Shown here: positions 1 through 6,778 of the stretch, piece after piece
Layout: each line of letters opens with the position of its first letter
Numbering within the stretch: position 1 is the stretch's first letter
DNA from: Microbulbifer agarilyticus S89
Lineage (GTDB): Bacteria; Pseudomonadota; Gammaproteobacteria; Pseudomonadales; Cellvibrionaceae
Direction: 5' to 3'
DNA: 64,000 nt
Assembly (NCBI RefSeq): GCF_000220505.1
Contig: NZ_AFPJ01000043.1
Location: 1-64,000 of the forward strand
Notes under the pieces: generated by a model
The model's input: only the letters and a program-made list of their open reading frames with translations
What the model was told of the DNA's origin: nothing
The model's database searches: none
Program-made: the position numbers and the translations under genes

Positions 1-69
1 TTCCTGCTGCCGGAAAGCGGCAAGAAACCCAGCGATGAAAACCTGGAGGCCGATAATGCGACAGCTTAA
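1..69 (+). CDS. C-terminal end of an upstream gene (partial)
   Basis: Frame 1 is open from the window edge and stops with TAA at 67-69, encoding the last 22 residues of a protein (ending LEADNATA). It overlaps the next gene's preferred start by 14 bases, as is common for translationally coupled genes. The tail is acidic and carries no recognisable motif, so the function cannot be given. It could be chance reading frame, but the overlap with a start that has a good ribosome binding site favours a real gene end. Confidence 0.45.
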   Translation, partial: FLLPESGKKPSDENLEADNATA

Positions 70-988
70 TCCGAAACTCGCCGAATGGTTGGAGGCGGTT
101 AACGCCCAGATTGCACAGGTGAAGGCTGCCGGTTTCGAGCCAACACCGGTCAACGCTCGCGAGAGCCTTGCTAACCTCACCGCCGGCTTTGTTGCCGCTG
201 GGCCAGACATGAAAGTGTCTGATACGGTAGTGACCGGTGGTGAATACGCAGTACCGGTACGGATCTACCAGCCGGAGGATGCAATCGACGGTGCGGCAAT
301 TATTTACTGCCATGGTGGCGGGCATATGGCCGGCAGCGTGACGGTGTACGATCCTATTTGCCGACGCGTGGCGGATGCCAGCAAGCGCACGGTGATTTCC
401 CTCGAATATCGCCTGGCGCCGGAGAATCCTTACCCGGCGGCACTGAATGATTTGATTAGCGTGGTGCGCAACCTGGGCGCTGCACTGGATCGCAAGGGTG
501 TTGCCCACAATGGTCGCTGGATCTTGATGGGCGACTCCGGCGGCGGTGCCCTGTGTGCATCTGCGAGCCGGCTGCTGCAGCATCAACCGCATACCATTGA
601 TGCGCAGGTACTGATTTACCCCAGCCTCGACTACACCATGCAGACGCCTTCCATTGAAGAAAATGGCAAAGGTTATTTACTGGAGAAAGAAAAAATTCTC
701 TGGTATTTCCAAAACTATCTGCAGCGTGCGGAAAACCCCTATTCAGTTTCTCCATTGCATGGCGAATTCACCAAAAATATGCCGGCAACATTGGTTGTTA
801 CGGCAGAGTTCTGTGCGCTACGGGATGAGGGTGTAGCGTATGTCGACAAGGTGCGCGCCGGCGGTGCCAATGCAGAGCTGCTGCAGTTTGACGATATGAT
901 CCACGCGTTCTTGAATTTGGAAAACCTAGTGCCTGAGGCGTGTGAGCGGGTTTATCGCCATGTGGCGGAGTATTTGCAGGGCGTCTGA
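56..988 (+). CDS. HSL-family alpha/beta hydrolase (esterase-like), triad acid replaced
   Basis: A 310-residue protein of the hormone-sensitive-lipase-like esterase family, which hydrolyses short-chain esters. Visible motifs are the oxyanion-hole HGGG (about residues 86-89), the nucleophile elbow GDSGGG with Ser161, and the histidine in MIHAFLN (about 283). The segment that normally reads D-P-L-R-D-E-G, supplying the triad aspartate, reads C-A-L-R-D-E-G here, so the expected acid is Cys253. Catalysis may be altered, or a neighbouring acid may serve. GGAGG at 45-49 sits six bases before the ATG at 56, which I prefer over the ATG at 35. No signal peptide is seen, so it is probably cytoplasmic. 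It converges on the response regulator gene across two hairpin repeats. Confidence 0.85.
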   Translation: MRQLNPKLAEWLEAVNAQIAQVKAAGFEPTPVNARESLANLTAGFVAAGPDMKVSDTVVTGGEYAVPVRIYQPEDAIDGAAIIYCHGGGHMAGSVTVYDPICRRVADASKRTVISLEYRLAPENPYPAALNDLISVVRNLGAALDRKGVAHNGRWILMGDSGGGALCASASRLLQHQPHTIDAQVLIYPSLDYTMQTPSIEENGKGYLLEKEKILWYFQNYLQRAENPYSVSPLHGEFTKNMPATLVVTAEFCALRDEGVAYVDKVRAGGANAELLQFDDMIHAFLNLENLVPEACERVYRHVAEYLQGV

Positions 989-1032
989 CCTCCACCGTCC
1001 CGCGCTCTGTCAAAGTTCACCGGCGCCAGAGC

Positions 1033-1128
1033 GCCGGGTGCGGCTTTTCAGGACCGCTGTGAACCCATCCATGGGCGCTGCGGCGGCGACGTCCCTGTCG
1101 CCGACGCTCCTGAAAAGCCGCACCCGGC
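1033..1128 (+). repeat. Covarying three-hairpin element, copy 1
   Basis: Perfect 21-bp outer arms (1033-1053 and 1108-1128) enclose two small hairpins: CCC-ATCCAT-GGG and GGCGAC-GTCCCT-GTCGCC. The linker reads CGCTGTGAA before hairpin 1 and CGCTGCGGC between the hairpins. It lies just after the esterase gene and is followed by CTCTGCCTT. No T-tract follows, so it is not a standard intrinsic terminator. Confidence 0.85.
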
Positions 1129-1217
1129 ACTCTGCCTTAACCACGACCATCGGACTTTGTATGTGAGTACAGCAGAGGTTGCTTGCGGAGTAGAGGAGTC
1201 AGATGTGAAGGTGGGGT

Positions 1218-1312
1218 AGCGGGTAGTTGTTTTCAAAAGCGTCGCAAACAGGATGTTTGCGCCGCAGCGCCCAGGGATGGGTTCACAGCGGTTTTGAAAA
1301 CAACTACCCGCT
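1218..1312 (-). repeat. Covarying three-hairpin element, copy 2 (reverse)
   Basis: Reverse-oriented copy with perfect 21-bp arms (1218-1238 and 1292-1312) unrelated in sequence to those of copy 1. Read on the minus strand, hairpin 1 is CCC-ATCCCT-GGG and hairpin 2 is GCAAAC-ATCCT-GTTTGC. It lies just past the end of the response regulator gene, so copies 1 and 2 face each other in a convergent gap. Positions 1129-1217 between them hold nothing I recognise. Confidence 0.85.
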
Positions 1313-1364
1313 GCGCCACCGCCTCAAGCTGAGAATCAAGGTTTTGGGAAAGGCTACGAAGCCC

Positions 1365-1985
1365 TTATAGCTGAATCAGCGCCTGCGCCTCTCGGATCAG
1401 CTGCTTACGATCCCGCAACTCCAGCTTACGTAAAATCGCAGTCACGTGGCTTTTCACCGTTGGTTCGGTGATATCCAAGTCATACGCAATCTGCTTGTTC
1501 AGCATGCCCTGCGCAATCATCTGGAAAATCTTCAACTGCTGGGGTGTGAGTTGCGTGAGTTTGTCGGCGAGCGCCGACTCGGTCTCTGCCTGCAGTGCCT
1601 CTTCGCTGAACCATTGGTCCCCGGAAAGCACGCATTCAATGCACTGCAAAATTTCATCCGGCCGTGCGGTCTTGGAAAGAAAGCCACTGGCGCCCAGGCC
1701 AGAAGCCTGTTGGATAACGGAGTGCTTATCGCTGCCGGATACAACCACCACCGGCACCGCTGGGAAATCGTTGCGGATACGGGCCAGGCCGCTGAAGCCT
1801 TCACTGCCCGGCATATTCAGGTCGAGTAGCAGTAGGTCCACTTCCGACTGGGCAAGGCGCTGCAGAGTGGAATCGAGGTCCTCACTCTGCAGCAAATCGG
1901 CATTGGGAAAATGACTGGAAAGGGTCGTTGCCAACGCATCGCGGTAAAGCGGGTGATCGTCGGCAATCAGCAACTGGTAATTCAC
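1365..1985 (-). CDS. NarL/FixJ-family response regulator
   Basis: A 206-residue two-component regulator. The receiver domain occupies about residues 2-120, with the acidic pair at 9-10 (ADD), the probable phosphorylation site Asp55 in LLLLDLNMP, and a conserved Lys in FLSKTARP. A LuxR-type helix-turn-helix follows at about 140-200 (LTPQQLKIFQMIAQG, then NKQIAYDLDITEPTVKSH). I chose the GTG at 1985 because the product then begins directly at the receiver fold. The frame stays open to 2096 but would overlap the upstream dehydrogenase. It lies 41 bases after the 3-hydroxybutyrate dehydrogenase gene on the same strand and is probably cotranscribed. No histidine kinase is adjacent, so its signal is unknown. 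Confidence 0.88.
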   Translation of the reverse strand: MNYQLLIADDHPLYRDALATTLSSHFPNADLLQSEDLDSTLQRLAQSEVDLLLLDLNMPGSEGFSGLARIRNDFPAVPVVVVSGSDKHSVIQQASGLGASGFLSKTARPDEILQCIECVLSGDQWFSEEALQAETESALADKLTQLTPQQLKIFQMIAQGMLNKQIAYDLDITEPTVKSHVTAILRKLELRDRKQLIREAQALIQL

Positions 1986-2026
1986 GGCAGCACCCTGAAG
2001 AAGAAAGTGATCGGGTGCAAAGGATA

Positions 2027-2827
2027 CTACTGCGCGGTCCATCCACCGTCCACCGGTAGTGATGCACCAGTAATGGTGCCGGCAAAGTCGCCACACAGGT
2101 ACATGGCCAGTTCGGCAATGGCATTGGGTGGGCTGGCTTTTGCCATTGGCTGCTTGGCGCCCACCAGTTGCGCGCGCGCGCTGTCCAGGTCAATGCCCTG
2201 CTCGCGGCTGATCGCTTCGATCTGCGGTTGGATCAGCGGGGTTTCTACCCAGCCCGGGCAAATCGCATTGGCGGTGATATTGCAGTCGGCGTTCTCCAGG
2301 GCCGCCACCTTGGTCAGCCCGACCAGACCGTGTTTTGCCGCACAGTAGGCTGACTTCTGCTCCGATGCCACCAGCCCGTGTACCGAAGCGATATTGATAA
2401 TACGGCCCCAATTAGCGCTGCGCATCGCGGGCAGCAGGTCCCGCATCAGGTAAAAGCTGGCACTCAGGTTAACGGCAAGAATTTGCTGCCATTTGTCCGC
2501 GGGGAATTCGTGGGTGGGCGCGGTGAACTGAATGCCCGCGTTGTTGACCAGCACCGAGGGGTTGCCAATGGCTTCGCGGGTATCGCTTACCAGCTGGGCG
2601 CAGCCCTCTTCGCTGGAAATATCGGCATTGCTGAAGCCGACTTTGCCGGCGTATGCGGAAAACTCGTCCTGCAGGGCCTGAACGGTCTCTTGATCGGCGA
2701 GCCCGTGCAGCATCACATGGTAGCCGGCGCGTCCAAAACCGTGGGCGACGGCAAGCCCGATGCCACTGGTGGAGCCGGTAATCAAGACGGCGCGTGATGT
2801 ATCTTGTTGCACGGCAAACTCCCGCAT
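2027..2827 (-). CDS. bdhA: D-beta-hydroxybutyrate dehydrogenase (SDR family)
   Basis: A 266-residue short-chain dehydrogenase. It shows the NAD-binding GSTSGIG motif near the N terminus, NNAGIQ, the catalytic Y-x3-K in SAYCAAKHG preceded by the serine of IASVHG, and CPGWVETPL followed by the lid segment QPQIE seen in 3-hydroxybutyrate dehydrogenases. This enzyme family interconverts 3-hydroxybutyrate and acetoacetate, usually in polyhydroxybutyrate or ketone-body use. The response regulator follows it and may control it. Substrate assignment rests on the family motifs, and another SDR substrate is possible. Confidence 0.82.
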   Translation of the reverse strand: MREFAVQQDTSRAVLITGSTSGIGLAVAHGFGRAGYHVMLHGLADQETVQALQDEFSAYAGKVGFSNADISSEEGCAQLVSDTREAIGNPSVLVNNAGIQFTAPTHEFPADKWQQILAVNLSASFYLMRDLLPAMRSANWGRIINIASVHGLVASEQKSAYCAAKHGLVGLTKVAALENADCNITANAICPGWVETPLIQPQIEAISREQGIDLDSARAQLVGAKQPMAKASPPNAIAELAMYLCGDFAGTITGASLPVDGGWTAQ

Positions 2828-2940
2828 GCTTTTGTTCTTTGCAGAAATCCTAGCAGTGGCGGGAGTTATGGGTCTGTATGACCAAGGTATGAGAGGGCAC
2901 TCATACCTGGGTCAACTTGGCCGGGCTGAGCCAGCCAAAC

Positions 2941-3339
2941 TTAGCGGCGATGCGCTCTTCCGCGATGTGCACCACTGCGATGTGCGCGATGCGCGCCGCT
3001 ACGATGGTAGCGATGGGCCCCACCGCGATGGTAACGGTGTCCACGATGGTGTGGGCGGTTGTAATAGTGACGGCCATGGTAGCGATGGTGACGGTGGTAA
3101 TAACCGCGACCGTAGCGATAGTAACTGCCGCGATAGCGCGGATAGCCGTAACGGTAATAGCGTGGCGAAGAGTAATAGAAGGACACGCTACTCGACGGAT
3201 ATACGTAGGGTCGTGAGTACGGATAGCTCGAATAGCCCACGCTACTCGACGAATAATATCCATCAGAGACACAGGCCCCTAACGTGAGGGTGCCGAACAC
3301 CGTTACGGCCAAAAGGCCCTTTTTGATAATACTCTTCAT
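2941..3339 (-). CDS. Small Tyr/His/Arg-rich lipoprotein
   Basis: A 132-residue predicted lipoprotein of unknown function. The N terminus MKSIIKKGLL leads into a hydrophobic run and an LGAC lipobox with the acylated Cys near residue 23. The mature part is rich in Ser/Tyr and then in Arg/His/Tyr/Gly, ending in short imperfect repeats of the form SGAHR-x-HR. GGAGGTC about six bases upstream supports the ATG at 3339. Such composition is typical of surface-exposed or metal-binding low-complexity tails, but I can assign no role. The next gene upstream encodes a similar small lipoprotein. Confidence 0.75.
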   Translation of the reverse strand: MKSIIKKGLLAVTVFGTLTLGACVSDGYYSSSSVGYSSYPYSRPYVYPSSSVSFYYSSPRYYRYGYPRYRGSYYRYGRGYYHRHHRYHGRHYYNRPHHRGHRYHRGGAHRYHRSGAHRAHRSGAHRGRAHRR

Positions 3340-3440
3340 GCGAGACCTCCGCGTTGCAGAGTAAGGGTGTGGCCCTGCGCAAACCGGAATGGTTGGCAGT
3401 GCGTACACCGAAAAAATTTTGAAATTACGCGTGTGTTGGA

Positions 3441-3725
3441 TCAGCGAGGCTGATTGATTCGGTTGCTGGGCATTTGCCGGCGGTAGTCGCCGTCACCACG
3501 GGTGTAATAGTTCGGGTGGCGAACGTTGTGGCAGCGGTTGTTCTGGTGGCAGTGGTAATAGCGGCTCTGGACGCGGTAGTAACCAGGACCTTCGTTGGTG
3601 CGGTTGATAGCCGTTGTTGTGTCGGTCATGTCTTCCATGGTGGTGCAACCGGTGGCAAGCAGCAGTGCTGTGGCCCCGATTACGCCGGTACATGCCCCGG
3701 TGAACCGCTCGGATGAACGCTTCAT
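3441..3725 (-). CDS. Small lipoprotein, Tyr/Asn/Arg-rich
   Basis: A 94-residue predicted lipoprotein of unknown function. It has a basic N terminus, a hydrophobic stretch and the lipobox LLATGC, with the modified Cys near residue 27. The mature region contains YYRVQSRYYHCHQNN and RGDGDYRRQ, rich in aromatic, basic and polar residues. A GGAGG box sits five bases before the ATG. It lies about 100 bases upstream of the Tyr/His/Arg-rich lipoprotein on the same strand, and both have a GGAGG site close to their start, so they may be an old duplication or a functional pair. Confidence 0.72.
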   Translation of the reverse strand: MKRSSERFTGACTGVIGATALLLATGCTTMEDMTDTTTAINRTNEGPGYYRVQSRYYHCHQNNRCHNVRHPNYYTRGDGDYRRQMPSNRINQPR

Positions 3726-3939
3726 GAAAACCTCCGCGCCCGCAGGCGGGTAACTTTTTTACTTCCTTTCGAACTGCTCGCTGCTTGACAACAGCTGAAA
3801 CAGTCTCGAAACCCAAGTGAAAGTTATTTAAAGGTCGCGGAAGGACAATCACGACCTATTGCGGTGAATATCAACAACTAAAAAGTTATGAAGAGGCGGC
3901 GGGATATAAGTGAATGTCTGGAGTTGAGTGGCGGTGCCA

Positions 3940-4039
3940 CTATCCGGTACGGGTTTGCGAGACACGCCGTGAACCCATCCATGGGGGCTCTGCGAAAACA
4001 TCCCTGTTTTCGAAGGTCTCGCAAACCCGCACCGGATAG
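3940..4039 (+). repeat. Covarying three-hairpin element, copy 3 (single)
   Basis: Arms of 24 bases (3940-3963 and 4016-4039) pair with one A/C mismatch. Hairpin 1 is CCC-ATCCAT-GGG and hairpin 2 is CGAAAAC-ATCCCT-GTTTTCG at 3993-4012. The left boundary carries GTGGCGG and the right boundary CTCCTTCGC, matching the boundary motifs of the other copies. It fills the gap downstream of the ahpA-like gene. The rest of 3726-4083 holds no gene I can support. Confidence 0.85.
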
Positions 4040-4083
4040 CGACTCCTTCGCTTGTCACCGCAAAGAGTTTGAGCGCGCGAAAG

Positions 4084-5178
4084 CTAAGCCGAGACCAGTT
4101 GTTGCAACTGGTTATCCAGCAACTGCTGTAACTTGGGATTGAGCCCGGTGACCTCGGCGCCCCAGTCGGTGGTGTGGCACTGGATGCGGTCGGCCAGGGA
4201 TTCGTCGTCGAGCAATTGCGGATGCAGGGTCAGGCCGCGCGCCTGGCTCAACAGTTGCTCGCCATTGAAATCGAACTGCTCGGGCTTGGCTGGCAGCACG
4301 GCCAGGGCCAGCTGAAGGCCGGTGGCGCGGCTGGACTGTTGCAGGCCGCGCAGTAGCAGGCCGGCACACACCGCGCGGAATGCGGCATCCTCGCCGGCAA
4401 AGCCGAGTCCGACAGACGGGCCAGCACTGGGAAGTGGCTGTGCATCGTAAATGCGGGTGAGCAGTTGCAGGCGCTGTTCCAGTTCGCTCTGCAGATTCTC
4501 CAGTGCGCTGCGCGAGAGCTGGTTGCCCAGCTGGGCCCAGTTCAGTGGGCGCAGGTAGAGCCCGGAGGTGACCTGCGGCTGCGGTTTGGGTTGGGCCTTG
4601 GGTACCAGTAGCGGTTTGCGTTGCTTTGATTTGCGCGAGCGCAGTTGGGAAATACCCAGCGCGCAGGCGGCGCTGAACGGCAGCGCGAAGATCATGCACA
4701 ACAGCAGGCTCGCCCAGGGGTAGCCCACCTGTGCGCCGGGTTGGATATTCAGTGCCACGCTGCCGGCAAAGCTATCGTGCAGCACCACCGGCTCGGTCAG
4801 CATTTCTCCACGGTCGCGCACCCCAGCCTGTGCCAGCGGGCTGGAGTCCACGTCCTGAATGGTTACACCGTACACAGCGGGCAGGGCCAGGGTTTGCTGG
4901 GCCAGCAGCTGCAGGCTGATACGATCGCCGGCGACAATTTGCTGCAGGCTCTGGGTCGCCAGCAGTTTCGCCGCAGCCGCGGCACTCTCGCGGTCGCGAT
5001 GTTGCGCTGTGGATAACTGCTGGCTGTAGGCGTGGCCCAGAGCTGCCAGACAGAAGCCGGCAAGGGTCAGCCAGATAGTGGCGGCAATCAACTGGCGCTG
5101 GCGCTTGGCACTCAGCGCTTCCAGCCACTGGGGTAGCGATCCGGAGAGTTCGGACAGGCGGGTAAGGAGTGTTTTCAT
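4084..5178 (-). CDS. ahpA: AhpA/Smp-like inner-membrane protein
   Basis: A 364-residue membrane protein with two predicted transmembrane segments (about 33-51 and 162-184) enclosing a roughly 110-residue periplasmic loop, followed by a long Gln/Leu-rich cytoplasmic domain. Size, topology and divergent placement beside serB match the family called Smp (YtjB) in E. coli and AhpA in Pseudomonas, described as affecting hemolysin expression. The biochemical role is not established. The stretch RSRKSKQRKPLL after the second segment fits the positive-inside rule. The start at 5178 leaves 178 bases to serB for divergent promoters. Confidence 0.68.
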   Translation of the reverse strand: MKTLLTRLSELSGSLPQWLEALSAKRQRQLIAATIWLTLAGFCLAALGHAYSQQLSTAQHRDRESAAAAAKLLATQSLQQIVAGDRISLQLLAQQTLALPAVYGVTIQDVDSSPLAQAGVRDRGEMLTEPVVLHDSFAGSVALNIQPGAQVGYPWASLLLCMIFALPFSAACALGISQLRSRKSKQRKPLLVPKAQPKPQPQVTSGLYLRPLNWAQLGNQLSRSALENLQSELEQRLQLLTRIYDAQPLPSAGPSVGLGFAGEDAAFRAVCAGLLLRGLQQSSRATGLQLALAVLPAKPEQFDFNGEQLLSQARGLTLHPQLLDDESLADRIQCHTTDWGAEVTGLNPKLQQLLDNQLQQLVSA

Positions 5179-5356
5179 CTTGTTTTTAGTGTGCGAACAG
5201 AAGTCCGCCCGATTCTATCCCACTTCTTCAGTGAAAAAAGGCGCCGGGCTATAATGCGCAGCCAATTCACCTGCGGCCCGGCGGTCAAGTATGCCCGGGC
5301 CGGGCGCTGCGCGCGCAACGACGTGCGCAGAAAACAGCCAGCAACGAGATTCAGTC

Positions 5357-6400
5357 ATGGACGCCAGCTCCCCATCCGCCCACTCATCCACCCAGTACAC
5401 CGCTCTCGCTGACCTCAGTCATGCAGCCTTCTCGCTGCCGGTTGCCGCAACCCTGCCCGAGGCTCCCGCGGCGGTGACCGCCCCCTGGTGCCTGACGGTG
5501 CTGGCGGACGACATCGAGTTGGTGCAGCTGCGGCGTCTGGCGGAGTTTATCGAGGCAAATGCATGGCGCCCCGTGGCGCTGGATATCCTGGCCGCGCGGG
5601 AAGATTGCCGCGTGCTGCGTATCCAGCTGGAGGGGGATATTGCGTTTGCCGCGGCGCGCCTGGCACTGCTGGAACTGGCACAGGCTTTGGGCCTCGAGCT
5701 GGTGTTGCAGGCAGGCAGCACCCAGCGCGCGCCGAAGCTTGCGTGTTTCGATATGGATTCCACTCTGATCCAGGCAGAGGTGATCGACGAGCTGGCAAAA
5801 ATTGCCGGTGTCGGCGACCAGGTGGCCGAGATTACCCTGTCGGCGATGCGCGGCGAGCTGGATTTCCAGCAGAGCTTCCGCAAGCGTATGGGTTTACTGA
5901 AGGGCTTTACCGAAGCGAGCCTCGCGGAAATTGCCCCGCGCATTCCGATCATGCCCGGTGCCCAGCGCCTGCTGCTGGCGCTGCGCGCACTGGGGTGCAA
6001 AACCGCGATCCTGTCCGGTGGCTTTACCTACTTCGCCAATTATCTGAAAGACAACCATTTGGCGGTGGACTTTGTGCACGCCAACCAGCTGGCCTTTGCC
6101 GACGGTGCCCTCACCGGTGAGGTCATTGACCCGATTGTGGACGGCGCGCGCAAGGCGCTGCTGTTGCAGGAAATTGCCCAGCAACTGGAGCTGTCATTGG
6201 ACCAGGTGATTGCAGTGGGCGATGGCGCCAACGACCTGCCGATGCTGTCGCTGGGTGCGCTGGGAATTGCGTTCCACGCCAAGCCGAAGGTTCGGGCCGA
6301 GGCGCCGCAGGCGATTGACGGGTTTGGCTTGGATGCGGCGCTGTACCTGTTTGGCCTGAACGACCGTCAGATTGCCGACCTGGTCGGCGAAGCCGCTTGA
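5357..6400 (+). CDS. serB: Phosphoserine phosphatase SerB
   Basis: A 347-residue haloacid-dehalogenase-superfamily phosphatase that performs the last step of serine biosynthesis, O-phosphoserine to serine. The nucleophile motif DMDST lies at about residues 132-136, followed by VIDELAKIAGVGDQV, the Ser motif ILSGGF and the metal-binding GDGANDLPML. The roughly 125 residues before the catalytic domain form an ACT-like region, as in longer gammaproteobacterial SerB. The ATG at 5357 is preferred; an open extension to 5291 lacks conserved sequence. It diverges from the ahpA-like gene, an arrangement shared with Pseudomonas and E. coli. Confidence 0.95.
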   Translation: MDASSPSAHSSTQYTALADLSHAAFSLPVAATLPEAPAAVTAPWCLTVLADDIELVQLRRLAEFIEANAWRPVALDILAAREDCRVLRIQLEGDIAFAAARLALLELAQALGLELVLQAGSTQRAPKLACFDMDSTLIQAEVIDELAKIAGVGDQVAEITLSAMRGELDFQQSFRKRMGLLKGFTEASLAEIAPRIPIMPGAQRLLLALRALGCKTAILSGGFTYFANYLKDNHLAVDFVHANQLAFADGALTGEVIDPIVDGARKALLLQEIAQQLELSLDQVIAVGDGANDLPMLSLGALGIAFHAKPKVRAEAPQAIDGFGLDAALYLFGLNDRQIADLVGEAA

Positions 6401-6427
6401 TGAGAGCTGCCGCCTGGCGGCAATGTC

Positions 6428-6625
6428 TTAATCGAAGGCGTGGTAAGCCGCCGCGTAGCGGGCGGCGAAGCTGACCGCGGGCGCCAGCTCGTGCACGGTG
6501 CTGGCAAATGGCATGCGCGGCTTGCGCTCCCCATCCCGATAGCACACCTGCTTGGTGCAGGCGCTCATCATCATTAGCAGTGAGAGCAAAGCCGTGGCGG
6601 CGAGAAGTCGCTTGCCCATGAACAT
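6428..6625 (-). CDS. Very small lipoprotein
   Basis: A 65-residue predicted lipoprotein of unknown function. The start MFMGKRLLAA leads into a hydrophobic run ending in MMSAC, a lipobox with the acylated Cys near residue 22. About 43 mature residues remain, with two further Cys-containing or basic patches. AGGGAA lies seven bases before the ATG at 6625. The open frame extends further upstream, but the extension has no signal-sequence logic. It is convergent with serB and sits downstream of no obvious operon partner. Confidence 0.6.
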   Translation of the reverse strand: MFMGKRLLAATALLSLLMMMSACTKQVCYRDGERKPRMPFASTVHELAPAVSFAARYAAAYHAFD

Positions 6626-6778
6626 GGTCGTTTCCCTGTCTACGATGTTCTGTTTCTTTCCAATTGTGCGAGTTAGACGACCCCAACGCGAAAAAAGTTG
6701 CGGTCGTCTCACAAAAGACTGGCAGAGGTTAAGAGATCTGCGCCAGCTTAGATAGTCCGGCGCAGAATTAGCCGCCAC

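Noticed and set aside
1033-1312. Hairpin elements considered as integron attC sites or insertion-sequence ends
   Set aside because: No integrase or transposase is near any copy, stems are nearly perfect rather than bulged like attC, and I see no target-site duplication.
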